Shown: positions 1 through 7,531 of the stretch, piece by piece
How the letters are laid out: the number at the start of each line of letters is the position of its first letter
Position numbering within the stretch: the stretch's first letter is position 1
NCBI GenBank assembly: GCA_044371755.1
Contig: JBILSZ010000032.1
Location: forward strand, 1 to 26,743
Reading direction: 5' to 3'
Source: JAIXWP01 sp044371755
GTDB lineage: Bacteria > Bacteroidota > Bacteroidia > Flavobacteriales_D > Sanyastnellaceae
DNA: 26,743 nucleotides
Made by a program: the position numbers and the translations under genes
Notes under the pieces: model-generated
What the model saw: the letters and a program-made list of their open reading frames with translations, nothing else
Told to the model about the DNA's origin: nothing
The model's database searches: none

Positions 1-909
1 TCCCCAATCATCAATGTTGTCTGCTACTTTTCCCTTAGCTATAAAGTAGATTTTCTTTTCATGCTTTTTAAATCCATTCGATTCTACACACTCCTTTAGT
101 GTCTGGTAGTTTTCATTGATTGCTATAGAGTATATAGTGGGTCGTAGTACCTTCCCCATGCGCTTTAGAGCTTTATCAAAGAGTATTGTTTTCTCGTGTT
201 GTTGAGAATTTGAAAAAAGCACTTTACCAATGACAAGTTCGCGAATAATTTTTTTTCGAATTTGAATTTTAAATTCTATGAGAATTTTCACGCCGTTCTC
301 TTCCATAACACAACGTCCATATTCTCCTTTTTGATAGGCAAAACGATAGCTATCAAATGCAGTTGAGTGTTCTACATGAATATCATTATCCATCACATCA
401 AAAGAATCCGTATTTCTGGAGAATACTGATTGTTGTATGTGAGTAGATCCAAACCTAAGTATCGAGCGTAAAGGGTAGCCCAACTTAATATACCATCTCA
501 AATCAAAGGGGTTCTTCCACTTATTTCGAATAAACGAGTTGTAACTCATTTCAACAGGAAATCCTATCAGTAACTCAGCGTTAAATCCGCTTTCTGGAAG
601 GTGAATGTAATCAAGCATTTTTGCAAATAGGCCCTTGCCTCTAAAGTTAGGGTGCACAAGTGAATTGCCACTCTGCCATGCACGAATGGTTTCACTACCC
701 TTGCGAAGTGGCCAATAAAAAAATGATTGAAACCCGCCCACCACATCGCCTTCCACAGCTACAATCCGAATACACTTTTCTTTTTGAAATGGTGACTCAT
801 AAAAGTGAACAAACAATTTTTCAAATTCTGACTCACTGCCGCCGTATTCTGCCACAAACATTTTCACCACTTGGGGTCTCATCCAGTCTTGATACGCTAA
901 AATCTCCAT
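1..909 (-). CDS. GNAT-like N-acetyltransferase, partial (C-terminus beyond the left edge)
   Basis: An open minus-strand frame begins at ATG 909 and stays open for 303 codons to base 1, so the C-terminus lies outside the window. It starts MEILAYQDWMRPQVV. Residues about 83-102 contain NSLVHPNFRGKGLFAKMLDY, the acetyl-CoA pyrophosphate-binding motif A of GNAT enzymes (VxPxxRGKGL pattern), preceded by a beta-strand region with VVGGFQSFFYWPL. The role is inferred: such proteins in polysaccharide loci transfer acyl groups to sugars or amino sugars, or are FemAB/GNAT-like enzymes of unknown substrate. It is divergent from the glycosyltransferase at 936 with only 26 bases between start codons, which supports co-location in one surface-glycan locus. 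The motif makes the fold fairly secure; the substrate is unknown. Confidence 0.75.
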   Translation of the reverse strand, partial: MEILAYQDWMRPQVVKMFVAEYGGSESEFEKLFVHFYESPFQKEKCIRIVAVEGDVVGGFQSFFYWPLRKGSETIRAWQSGNSLVHPNFRGKGLFAKMLDYIHLPESGFNAELLIGFPVEMSYNSFIRNKWKNPFDLRWYIKLGYPLRSILRFGSTHIQQSVFSRNTDSFDVMDNDIHVEHSTAFDSYRFAYQKGEYGRCVMEENGVKILIEFKIQIRKKIIRELVIGKVLFSNSQQHEKTILFDKALKRMGKVLRPTIYSIAINENYQTLKECVESNGFKKHEKKIYFIAKGKVADNIDDWG

Positions 910-935
910 ATTTGCAGAATATAAGGCCTTACGTT

Positions 936-1976
936 ATGAAGCGAATGCTTGTTTTATACAGAGAATTGGCGGGCTATTTTGTGAATACCATGAATCACCT
1001 AGCCAATAATTGCGATTTTGAAATCGATATTGTCGCATACCCTGTAATGAACGACGCTCCTTTCCGTTTCGAATTTAGTAAAAATATTTTCCTTTTCTCA
1101 CGTCACGATTTCAACGAGCAACAATTGATATCTCTTAGTGAAGCTAAAAAGTACGATTTAATATTCTGCGGTGGCTGGGCAGATGGGGCATATCTGAGCG
1201 TTGTAAAGCATAATAGGCATGTGAAGTCGCTACTCGGATTTGACAAACAGTGGCTTGGGAACACACGAGATGTCCTGGGCGCAGCCTACCTTCGATGGAA
1301 GGTAACTCGATATTTCGATTATGCATTTGTGCCTGGGTTGGAGCAAAAGGTCTTTGCCAAGCGAGCAGGCTTCAAAGAAAACAGAGTGTTTACGGGGGCT
1401 TATACATGTGAGACCCAACGCTTCTCAAAAGTCTTCGATAAGAGAAAACAAAAAATCTTTTCCAAGCAAATAGTATTTGCCGGAAGATATGCCCATGAAA
1501 AACAGGTAGAGGCGCTTTGGAAGTGCTTCTTAGAATTATTACCAGAATTTCCCGATTGGACGCTTCATTGTGTTGGAACAGGGCCATTGAGGGCCACTGC
1601 TGTCAATCACCCTCATATTATCCATCACGGGTTTTTACAGGGAACTGAACTGGAAGCGCTTATGGTTGAGGGTGACATCTTCGTGTTACCGAGCAGTTAC
1701 GAACCCTGGGGAGTCGTGGTGAATGAGTTTGCGTTGGCTGGCTTTCCTCTTGTGTTATCTAATAGAGTGGGAGCTCGCACTTCATTGCTTACCGATGAAA
1801 ATGGATGGGTTTTTCAATACAATGATATCAAAAGCCTCAAGAATGTTCTGAAAGAAGCTATGTCCACTCCTCAAGAAGAGCTGGCACGTATGGGTATGAC
1901 TTCAAATTCGCTCTCCGCGATGCTTGATGAAAAACAATACGCAGCTTCCATCTTGAAAATGATAGAGACTCCGTAA
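936..1976 (+). CDS. Glycosyltransferase, GT4-type (group 1 family)
   Basis: A cytoplasmic retaining glycosyltransferase of the GT-B fold, expected to add a sugar from a nucleotide donor to a lipid-linked surface glycan. I chose ATG 936 (MKRMLVLYRELAGYF, 346 residues). The frame is open upstream to 660, but that extension lies antisense to the acetyltransferase gene and contains no family motif. The C-terminal donor domain starts with IVFAGRYAHEKQVEAL, and SSYEPWGVVVNEFALAG holds the EX7E motif (E256 and E264). A near-match to the Bacteroidota -7 element (CATATTTG, 907-914) lies 21 bases upstream of the start. The gene leads a three-gene operon, with asnB following after 26 bases. The acceptor and linkage cannot be told from sequence. 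Confidence 0.85.
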   Translation: MKRMLVLYRELAGYFVNTMNHLANNCDFEIDIVAYPVMNDAPFRFEFSKNIFLFSRHDFNEQQLISLSEAKKYDLIFCGGWADGAYLSVVKHNRHVKSLLGFDKQWLGNTRDVLGAAYLRWKVTRYFDYAFVPGLEQKVFAKRAGFKENRVFTGAYTCETQRFSKVFDKRKQKIFSKQIVFAGRYAHEKQVEALWKCFLELLPEFPDWTLHCVGTGPLRATAVNHPHIIHHGFLQGTELEALMVEGDIFVLPSSYEPWGVVVNEFALAGFPLVLSNRVGARTSLLTDENGWVFQYNDIKSLKNVLKEAMSTPQEELARMGMTSNSLSAMLDEKQYAASILKMIETP

Positions 1977-2002
1977 ATTAGCGCATTCCTTAATTCATCT
2001 AT

Positions 2003-3865
2003 ATGTGTGGCATCAGTGGCTTTGTAAGTGCGTTTGGAGAAGATCGAGCAATGTCGATAATTCAAAAAATGACCGATGCGATAGCCCACAGGGGGCCTGA
2101 CGCACAGGGGATTTATCACAAGAATAAAGTCACTCTTGGACACAGGCGCCTAAGTATTATCGATACGTCAGACGCAGGAAACCAGCCATTTATCGATCAA
2201 AAGACTCGCATTACTATTATTTTCAATGGTGAAATTTATAATTACAAAGAACTTAAGCTCCAATTGGAGCCAGAGTTTGATTTTCGCACAGCAACGGATA
2301 CTGAAGTAATCATTGCGGCATACATTAAATGGGGTATTGATTGCATTCACCAATTCATAGGAATGTTTGCTTTCGCCTTATATGATGAGAACATTGACGA
2401 GCTTTTTATCGTGCGAGATCGTATGGGTATTAAACCCGTTTACTATTCAGAACAAAATGGTACTTTCTTTTTTGCATCAGAGATACGTGCACTTCTTGCA
2501 AGTGAGCACGTACCTCGCAAACTGAACATTCACGCACTTGCTGATTATTTGAGATATCAGACTGTTCACGCTCCGCTTACTATCATTGATGGGGTTCACA
2601 TGTTGATGCCAGGCCATTTGATTCATTTTAAAGATGGTGACTACAAGATCATTCAATACTGGAATATGAATGATTTTGCATGTACATCATCTCAAGAGGA
2701 TAGGGGAGAGGTAAAAAAGAAAGTACAGGATTTAGTGCAAAGCTCTGTTGAATTAAGAATGCGGGCAGATGTTCCATTTGGCGCTTTTTTAAGTGGAGGC
2801 ATAGACTCGAGCATTATTGTTGGCTCGATGGCACGCGCTTCTTCTTTTCCTGTTCATACGTTTTCAATTACATTCAAAGAACAGGAGTTTGATGAAAGCC
2901 CCTATTCAAAGCTTATTTCCAAGCGCTTTAAAACGGAGCATACGGAAATTCAGCTTTCAGCGAATGACTTTTTAAAGACCATACCCCAAGCCATAGCCTC
3001 GTTGGATCATCCGAGTGGAGATGGTCCAAATACATATGTGGTGAGCGAAGCAACGAGAAAAGAAGGAGTGAAGATGGCGCTCTCTGGTCTTGGTGGAGAT
3101 GAGGTGTTTTGTGGATATCATGTTTTCAAAAGAATATATTCTTTGGAACAAAAGAAGTGGATAGCAGCAACACCAAAAGTCTTGAGAACGCTTGCCGCGT
3201 CCACATTACAAAAGTTTAAACCAGGAATAGCCTCAGAAAAAATAGCGGCACTTCTTAAGGATGAAAATCCCAAATCTGCCCTTGCATATGCACTCTCAAG
3301 ACAAGTGTGGATGGACTTGTCATTTGAAAAAATGGCATTTGCAAAAGATGCTCCGAATATTGTCAAAGATCTTTTCGACCACTTACCAGACTCAAGCACT
3401 CGCATTCTTTCAAAAGTGAGTCTTGCTGAAATGCAGACCTATATGCAGAATGTCCTCTTGCGTGATACAGATCAAATGAGCATGAAGCACGCGCTGGAAG
3501 TGAGAGTACCATTTCTTGATCACCGTTTGGTAGAGTACGTTTTAGGAGTAGATGATGCTATAAAATACCCAAATACACCAAAACAATTGCTTGTTGAAAG
3601 CATGGAAGGCCTTATACCCAACGAAATCGTAGATAGACCAAAAATGGGATTTACCTTTCCATGGAAGTATTGGATGCAGAATGAGTTAAAAGATTTTTGC
3701 AAAAAAGGCCTCGACCAACTTGAAAAGCTTGAAGTTTTCAAAGACTTCGAACTAAATGAAAAGTGGAATTCTTTCATATCAGGTGACCCTACTATTACTT
3801 GGAGTAGAATGTGGCCTTTAGTAGTGCTAGGTCACTGGATTCAGCAAAATGAAATTCATGAGTAG
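2003..3865 (+). CDS. asnB: Asparagine synthase (glutamine-hydrolysing), AsnB family
   Basis: A class II glutamine amidotransferase of 620 residues. The N-terminal Ntn glutaminase domain begins MCGISGF, so Cys2 becomes the N-terminal nucleophile once Met is removed. It also has the usual AHRGPDAQG and GHRRLSIID segments. The C-terminal synthetase domain carries the PP-loop LSGGIDSS at about residues 263-270, where ATP activates the carboxylate, and later SGLGGDEVFCGYH and RVPFLDHRLVEY, all typical of AsnB. Family members inside polysaccharide loci often amidate uronic acids rather than make free asparagine. That role is inferred here from the two flanking glycosyltransferases. Its 3' end overlaps the next gene by 17 bases, pointing to translational coupling. 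Confidence 0.92.
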   Translation: MCGISGFVSAFGEDRAMSIIQKMTDAIAHRGPDAQGIYHKNKVTLGHRRLSIIDTSDAGNQPFIDQKTRITIIFNGEIYNYKELKLQLEPEFDFRTATDTEVIIAAYIKWGIDCIHQFIGMFAFALYDENIDELFIVRDRMGIKPVYYSEQNGTFFFASEIRALLASEHVPRKLNIHALADYLRYQTVHAPLTIIDGVHMLMPGHLIHFKDGDYKIIQYWNMNDFACTSSQEDRGEVKKKVQDLVQSSVELRMRADVPFGAFLSGGIDSSIIVGSMARASSFPVHTFSITFKEQEFDESPYSKLISKRFKTEHTEIQLSANDFLKTIPQAIASLDHPSGDGPNTYVVSEATRKEGVKMALSGLGGDEVFCGYHVFKRIYSLEQKKWIAATPKVLRTLAASTLQKFKPGIASEKIAALLKDENPKSALAYALSRQVWMDLSFEKMAFAKDAPNIVKDLFDHLPDSSTRILSKVSLAEMQTYMQNVLLRDTDQMSMKHALEVRVPFLDHRLVEYVLGVDDAIKYPNTPKQLLVESMEGLIPNEIVDRPKMGFTFPWKYWMQNELKDFCKKGLDQLEKLEVFKDFELNEKWNSFISGDPTITWSRMWPLVVLGHWIQQNEIHE

Positions 3866-4979
3866 GCCCAAGGTAATCGTCTTTTCGGATTGGTTTGTCC
3901 CCGGCTATAGGGCTGGAGGACCAATCAAATCATTGAAGAATCTCATTGCTACTGTGCCATGTGATTTTTTAGTATTTACTCGTATCACGGATTATCATTC
4001 TACTGTTGCTTACGACAACATAGAAGAAAATATTCCACATAAAATTACTGAAAACTGCACTGTACAATATATTCATGGAAACCGAATGAACGTTCAGTCG
4101 GTTTTTAGAATATTGAAATATCAGCAATTTGATCGAATCTATCTGAACTCTCTTTTTTCTAGTCGATTCACCTTGATTCCACTTTTGATTTGTCGTACGC
4201 ATGGGTTGAATCCGCGAGTTATACTCGCACCAAGAGGGATGCTAAAATCGGGAGCGCTTACAATCAAGCCTTGGAAGAAGACGATTTTTTTAAAACTGTG
4301 CAAGTTTCTTTATTCTGACATCATGTGGCATGCTACAAATGAGCAAGAAAAATTGGAGGTATTATTAAAGTTCCCCAAGGCCAGGGTCATAGTAGCGCCT
4401 GTCATTCCTTCGGCAGACGCGCCAAGTATGTTGAGGGATGTAAAGATTCCCGGACGATTAAGACTTGTGACCTTTTCACGTGTCAGCTCCGAGAAAGGAG
4501 TATTAGAGGCTATCAAGTGGGTCAATGAATTGCCCTCCGATTTGGATGTGGTGTTCGATATTTATGGTGCTATGCCTCAAGGCGAATATTTAGAGCTTTG
4601 CCGAGAGGAGGCAAGTAAATCTCAAAGAGTGCAACTTAAAGGAGAAGTTAATCCTTCGAAGATTTCAGAAGTTTTTTCGAATTATGAGGTCTTTTTTCTT
4701 CCTACGTGGGGCGAAAATTATGGGCACGCGATAGCGGAAGCCCTCCTGAATAAAAAGCCAATTGTGATCTCTAATCGCACGCCTTGGCGACATCTCGAGT
4801 CGTTCAAGGCGGGTTTTGATGTGGAATTGACTCAAGCAGAAATGACAAAGGCGCTGATTTATATGGCTTGGCTGGATGAGGAAGGCTATAAAGTATGGAG
4901 CGAAGGGGCCTTTGCTTATGCCCAAAGTGTTTTGAATGACCCTGCCATTGTCAAATCCAATCAAGCTTTATTCGAATAA
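3849..4979 (+). CDS. Glycosyltransferase, GT4-type
   Basis: A second GT-B glycosyltransferase of 376 residues, starting MKFMSRPKVIVFSDWFVPGYRAGG if ATG 3849 is used. An ATG three codons on (3858) is equally possible, and both overlap the end of asnB. The donor-binding half contains LVTFSRVSSEKGVLEAIKW and LPTWGENYGHAIAEALLNKKP, the latter with the EX7E pair (E289 and E297). The N-terminal GPIKSLKNL glycine-rich loop is usual for the family. Substrate is not predictable. It closes the glycan operon and is followed by a 17-bp palindrome. Inside the gene, 4081-4102 matches a putative TetR operator found elsewhere in the window, described separately. Confidence 0.85.
   Translation: MKFMSRPKVIVFSDWFVPGYRAGGPIKSLKNLIATVPCDFLVFTRITDYHSTVAYDNIEENIPHKITENCTVQYIHGNRMNVQSVFRILKYQQFDRIYLNSLFSSRFTLIPLLICRTHGLNPRVILAPRGMLKSGALTIKPWKKTIFLKLCKFLYSDIMWHATNEQEKLEVLLKFPKARVIVAPVIPSADAPSMLRDVKIPGRLRLVTFSRVSSEKGVLEAIKWVNELPSDLDVVFDIYGAMPQGEYLELCREEASKSQRVQLKGEVNPSKISEVFSNYEVFFLPTWGENYGHAIAEALLNKKPIVISNRTPWRHLESFKAGFDVELTQAEMTKALIYMAWLDEEGYKVWSEGAFAYAQSVLNDPAIVKSNQALFE
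4081..4102. promoter_or_regulatory. Intragenic palindrome matching the putative TetR operator
   Basis: A 22-bp near-palindrome with left half ACCGAATGAAC and right half GTTCAGTCGGT; only one base pair of eleven is mismatched. It agrees at 20 of 22 positions with the palindrome at 8620-8641, 15 of them contiguous, and shares the GAACGTTC core with the tetR promoter site at 6929-6936. It lies within the coding sequence of the second glycosyltransferase. Operator function is inferred. A run of five T follows it, so an RNA hairpin is an alternative reading. Confidence 0.4.
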
Positions 4980-4980
4980 A

Positions 4981-4997
4981 TGGAATAAATTATTCCA
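4981..4997. repeat. 17-bp perfect palindrome after the glycan operon
   Basis: Arms TGGAATAA and TTATTCCA surround a single central A, directly after the TAA stop of the last glycosyltransferase. It could be a weak AT-rich terminator or a protein-binding site; there is no clean T-run behind it. Confidence 0.4.
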
Positions 4998-5024
4998 TCA
5001 AAACATTTTTACATTGTATTAATA

Positions 5025-5052
5025 TTGTTACCACAATTCTATCGTAATTTAG
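5025..5052 (+). promoter_or_regulatory. Candidate promoter for the rimK-like gene
   Basis: A TTG at 5025-5027 is followed after 17 bases by TAATTTAG at 5045-5052. This is a one-mismatch version of the Bacteroidota -7 element TAnnTTTG at the expected distance from a -33 TTG. The ATG is at 5069, leaving a leader of about ten bases. Placement is plausible, not proven. Confidence 0.4.
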
Positions 5053-5068
5053 ACACGAATTCGATCTT

Positions 5069-5941
5069 ATGAATATCGCAATACTCTCGAGAGACACCAA
5101 GCTTTATAGCACAAAGCGTTTGGTTGAAGCTGGTGAAGCCAGAGGGCACAATGTGCGCGTTTTGGACCATCTAAAATGCAATTTGGTAATTGAAAAAAAG
5201 AATCCCAAGATCATCTATAATGGAGAAGAAATCAAAGATATCCATGCGGTGATTCCTCGCATTGGTGCTTCGGTTACTTTTTACGGAACCGCAGTAGTGC
5301 GTCAGTTCGAAATGATGGGAGTGTTTACTGCAATTGAATCACAAGCGCTCGTTAGAAGCCGAGATAAGCTACGTAGCTTGCAGATTCTATCACGCGCAGG
5401 ACTGGGGCTTCCCAAAACAGTGTTTACAAATTACTCTCGAGATGTAGAACGCATCCTCAAAGAGGCAGGCGGCGCTCCAGTAGTGATTAAACTCCTCGAA
5501 GGCACACAAGGCCTAGGTGTGGTTTTGGCTGAAAATAAAAAGGCTGCCGTTTCGGTAGTAGAAGCATTCAATGGTCTCAAGGCACGTGTAATTGTGCAAG
5601 AATTTATCAAAGAGGCCAAGGGTGCCGATATACGAGCTTTTGTTGTAGACGGTCACGTGGTTGGGGCCATGAAGCGTCAAGCCAAGGAAGGTGAGTTTCG
5701 TTCCAACCTCCACCGAGGAGGAACCGCCGAGGTGATAGAACTTACGCGCGAAGAAGAACTCGCCGCCATCAAAGCAGCAAATGCACTGAAATTGGGTATT
5801 GCTGGCGTTGATATTCTGCAGAGTGACCGCGGACCGCTGATTATCGAAGTAAACTCTTCTCCTGGGCTGGAAGGGATTGAAGCTGCTACAGGAAAAGACA
5901 TCGGAGCACAAATCATCAAATATGTGGAAAAGCACGTTTAG
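5069..5941 (+). CDS. rimK: RimK family ATP-grasp alpha-L-glutamate ligase
   Basis: A 290-residue ATP-grasp enzyme beginning MNIAILSRDTKLYSTKRLVE, the usual RimK start. In characterised relatives RimK adds glutamate residues to the C-terminus of ribosomal protein S6; substrates in Bacteroidota are less certain. Visible family features are the pre-ATP-grasp segment AVIPRIGASVTFYGTAVVRQFE, the ATP-binding loop VVIKLLEGTQGLGVVLAE, FIKEAKGADIRAFVVDG, and the metal-ligand end IIEVNSSPGLEGIE. Its length is close to that of E. coli RimK (about 300). Its TAG stop interlocks with the TAA of a convergent retropepsin-like protease gene. Proteins of that type work with RimK in Pseudomonas (rimB), so the two may form a modify/unmodify pair. 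Confidence 0.9.
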   Translation: MNIAILSRDTKLYSTKRLVEAGEARGHNVRVLDHLKCNLVIEKKNPKIIYNGEEIKDIHAVIPRIGASVTFYGTAVVRQFEMMGVFTAIESQALVRSRDKLRSLQILSRAGLGLPKTVFTNYSRDVERILKEAGGAPVVIKLLEGTQGLGVVLAENKKAAVSVVEAFNGLKARVIVQEFIKEAKGADIRAFVVDGHVVGAMKRQAKEGEFRSNLHRGGTAEVIELTREEELAAIKAANALKLGIAGVDILQSDRGPLIIEVNSSPGLEGIEAATGKDIGAQIIKYVEKHV

Positions 5942-6375
5942 TGCTTGCTCAACAGAAATACTTGATTCACGTCCACAAGAAATTTTTTAAGTAATGTTTT
6001 TCTCCCTATAAGGACTTGGTATTTCATACCCGAACGGTCCGTTAGTGTTACTTCACTGCGGATATCGCGTCCCCCGATGCGAAGTTTTGTTTTGATGCAA
6101 TAACGGGTTTCACTTTGTCCAAAAGAACTCTTCACTTCTCGAATAGTGAATTTTTTGAACCGAAATACTTTTTCTCCTTTGCCGTCTAAATCGAAGACAG
6201 TTTCTAGAATTTCATCTCCATCAGCATTACGAACAACCCTGCACGCCTCGCAGTGCAGTGCAGTACGAAATGCGCCCGTGTCAATTTTCGACACCACATC
6301 CACCACCCCAAGATCGGGAAGATCTATTTTTTCTCTTCTTCCAATGATTTGTAAAGGCGGATGTGATTTACTCAT
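5938..6375 (-). CDS. Retropepsin-like aspartic protease (RimB/RloA3 type, PF05618)
   Basis: A 145-residue protein starting MSKSHPPLQIIGRREKIDLP. Residues about 28-38 (VSKIDTGAFRT) carry the aspartic-protease signature D-T-G at D32-G34, followed by LHCEACRV. This is the pattern of the family long labelled ATP-dependent zinc protease, also called RimK/LysX-associated. Pseudomonas RimB, of the same family, acts in the rimABK system that controls S6 glutamylation; function here is inferred from that and from the neighbouring ligase. Its ATG abuts the stop of the YqeY gene with no spacer, so translation is probably coupled. Its stop overlaps the rimK stop by four bases on the opposite strand. The fold is fairly certain and the substrate is not. 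Confidence 0.82.
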   Translation of the reverse strand: MSKSHPPLQIIGRREKIDLPDLGVVDVVSKIDTGAFRTALHCEACRVVRNADGDEILETVFDLDGKGEKVFRFKKFTIREVKSSFGQSETRYCIKTKLRIGGRDIRSEVTLTDRSGMKYQVLIGRKTLLKKFLVDVNQVFLLSKH

Positions 6376-6831
6376 TTAGGCGTTAGATAGAATTTTCTTT
6401 ACGATTTCTGATATCATTTTGCCGTCTGCTTTTCCCGCAAGAGCTTTGGTAGCTGCACCCATGGCCTTTCCCATATCAGCTGGGCCCGCAGCGCCAATCT
6501 GAGAAAGGATTTCTTTTACTGCAGACTCTAATTTTTCTCCAGTCAATTGTTCTGGTAAATAAGCCGCAATCACGTCTGCTTGTTTTTGCTCTTCCTCAGC
6601 AAGGTCAGGTCTATTTTGAGAAATATAAATTTCAATTGATTCCATGCGTTGCTTGTAGAGCTTGTTCAGTATAGACATTCCTTTGGCCTCGTCGATACTG
6701 CCATCACCGCCTTCTTTGGTCATTTCCAAAAGTAGTTTGCTTTTGATGTCACGCAAAGCCATCAGTTTATCCTTCTCACCAGCCTTCATTGCAGCTTTGA
6801 TGTCTTCGTTAATTCTATCGGATAGATTCAT
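6376..6831 (-). CDS. GatB/YqeY domain protein
   Basis: A 151-residue helical protein starting MNLSDRINEDIKAAMKAGEKDKL, the conserved start of the YqeY family, with the internal LRDIKSKLL and the C-terminal GPADMGKAMGAATKALAGKADG segment that resembles the tail domain of GatB. That domain contacts tRNA in the amidotransferase GatCAB; the free-standing protein has no firmly established role. Length is normal (about 150). It is the first gene of a two-gene minus-strand unit with the protease. The region upstream (6832-6947) is shared with the divergent tetR gene; a one-mismatch -7 element (TATTTTTA, 6849-6856 on the minus strand) could serve it. Confidence 0.88.
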   Translation of the reverse strand: MNLSDRINEDIKAAMKAGEKDKLMALRDIKSKLLLEMTKEGGDGSIDEAKGMSILNKLYKQRMESIEIYISQNRPDLAEEEQKQADVIAAYLPEQLTGEKLESAVKEILSQIGAAGPADMGKAMGAATKALAGKADGKMISEIVKKILSNA

Positions 6832-6915
6832 GGTGTATGTTTTTTTTGTAAAAATAGTAAATCCTTTTAGTTACATGAAAGTCATTGATATTGAGAGGAA
6901 AATCCAATACTTTTT

Positions 6916-6923
6916 TATCTTTG
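6916..6923 (+). promoter_or_regulatory. Promoter -7 element of tetR
   Basis: TATCTTTG is an exact match to the Bacteroidota -7 consensus TAnnTTTG. The nearest upstream TTG is at 6891-6893, 22 bases away, at the long end of the usual spacing. Transcription would start near 6929-6931, inside the operator-like GAACGTTC palindrome, with ATG at 6948. Confidence 0.6.
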
Positions 6924-6925
6924 TG

Positions 6926-6940
6926 ACCGAACGTTCATTC
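6926..6940. promoter_or_regulatory. Putative TetR operator over the tetR start site
   Basis: ACCGAACGTTCATTC contains the perfect 8-bp palindrome GAACGTTC (6929-6936) and the 12-base string GAACGTTCATTC, which also occurs on the minus strand of the palindrome at 8620-8641. It sits just after an exact -7 element and 8-20 bases before the tetR start. This is the usual place for an autoregulatory operator, so autorepression is the natural inference. Confidence 0.55.
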
Positions 6941-6947
6941 TACTATT

Positions 6948-7514
6948 ATGAAAAAGACCATTTCCAGAAGAGAAAAAGTACTCCGCACAGCCTTACAGTT
7001 GGTTGCAAATGGGGGATTTCAAGGTGCGCCTATCGCAGAACTAGCCGCTAAGTCAAAAGTCGCAGTAGGTACAATTTATCATCACTTCTCAAATAAAGAA
7101 GACATCATTTCGGCTCTCAATGAAATGACTAAAGAGAATATGTCAAATGCATTGAAAGGAGTTATAAACCCAAAGGCAATTGCATTAAAAAATCTGGAAG
7201 TGATGTTTATGGAATTGAATCAGTTTTTTGTGAAAAACCCACTTGAATTTGCATTTCTCGACCAGTTTCAAGCCTCTCCTGCCAACGATTCGAAATTAGC
7301 GGCAACTATTTTTTCTAAGGAAGTTCTGGATATTTTCCGTGATGGTCAAAAGTCTGGGAAACTGCGAAAACTTCCAGTAGAAGCTTTAGCAGAATATTTC
7401 TTTAATGCTGCGCTTACATCTGCACGTATGCAATTGGTCACCCAAAAGAAGAAAATCTCGAAAAAGGAAATCGAAGGTTTTGCTGAAATGACAATTGTAG
7501 CTTTGAAGAAGTAG
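6948..7514 (+). CDS. TetR/AcrR family transcriptional regulator
   Basis: A 188-residue one-component regulator. The N-terminal helix-turn-helix domain spans about residues 8-55 (REKVLRTALQLVANGGFQGAPIA, then AELAAKSKVAVGTIYHHF and SNKEDII), with the recognition helix around VAVGTIYHHF. The all-helical C-terminal part (about 60-188) is the ligand and dimer domain, and its ligand cannot be predicted. An exact -7 promoter and a palindromic GAACGTTC site precede it, suggesting autorepression. The methyltransferase gene follows after 17 bases and is probably co-transcribed. Two longer copies of the operator-like palindrome lie elsewhere in the window, so it may have further targets. Family call is secure; regulon is inference. 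Confidence 0.93.
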   Translation: MKKTISRREKVLRTALQLVANGGFQGAPIAELAAKSKVAVGTIYHHFSNKEDIISALNEMTKENMSNALKGVINPKAIALKNLEVMFMELNQFFVKNPLEFAFLDQFQASPANDSKLAATIFSKEVLDIFRDGQKSGKLRKLPVEALAEYFFNAALTSARMQLVTQKKKISKKEIEGFAEMTIVALKK

Positions 7515-7531
7515 GCCAAAAAAAAATATAA

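Noticed and set aside
660..935. N-terminal extension of the first glycosyltransferase frame
   Set aside because: It lies antisense to the acetyltransferase gene, carries no glycosyltransferase motif, and ATG 936 begins with a typical beta-strand (MKRMLVLYRE).
5513..5935. 140-residue ORF antisense to rimK
   Set aside because: No motif, and it fully overlaps a confidently assigned ATP-grasp gene.
6030..6045. CGAACGGTCCG-like near-palindrome in the protease gene as a further TetR site
   Set aside because: Its core does not match GAACGTTC and it shares too few bases with the other sites.
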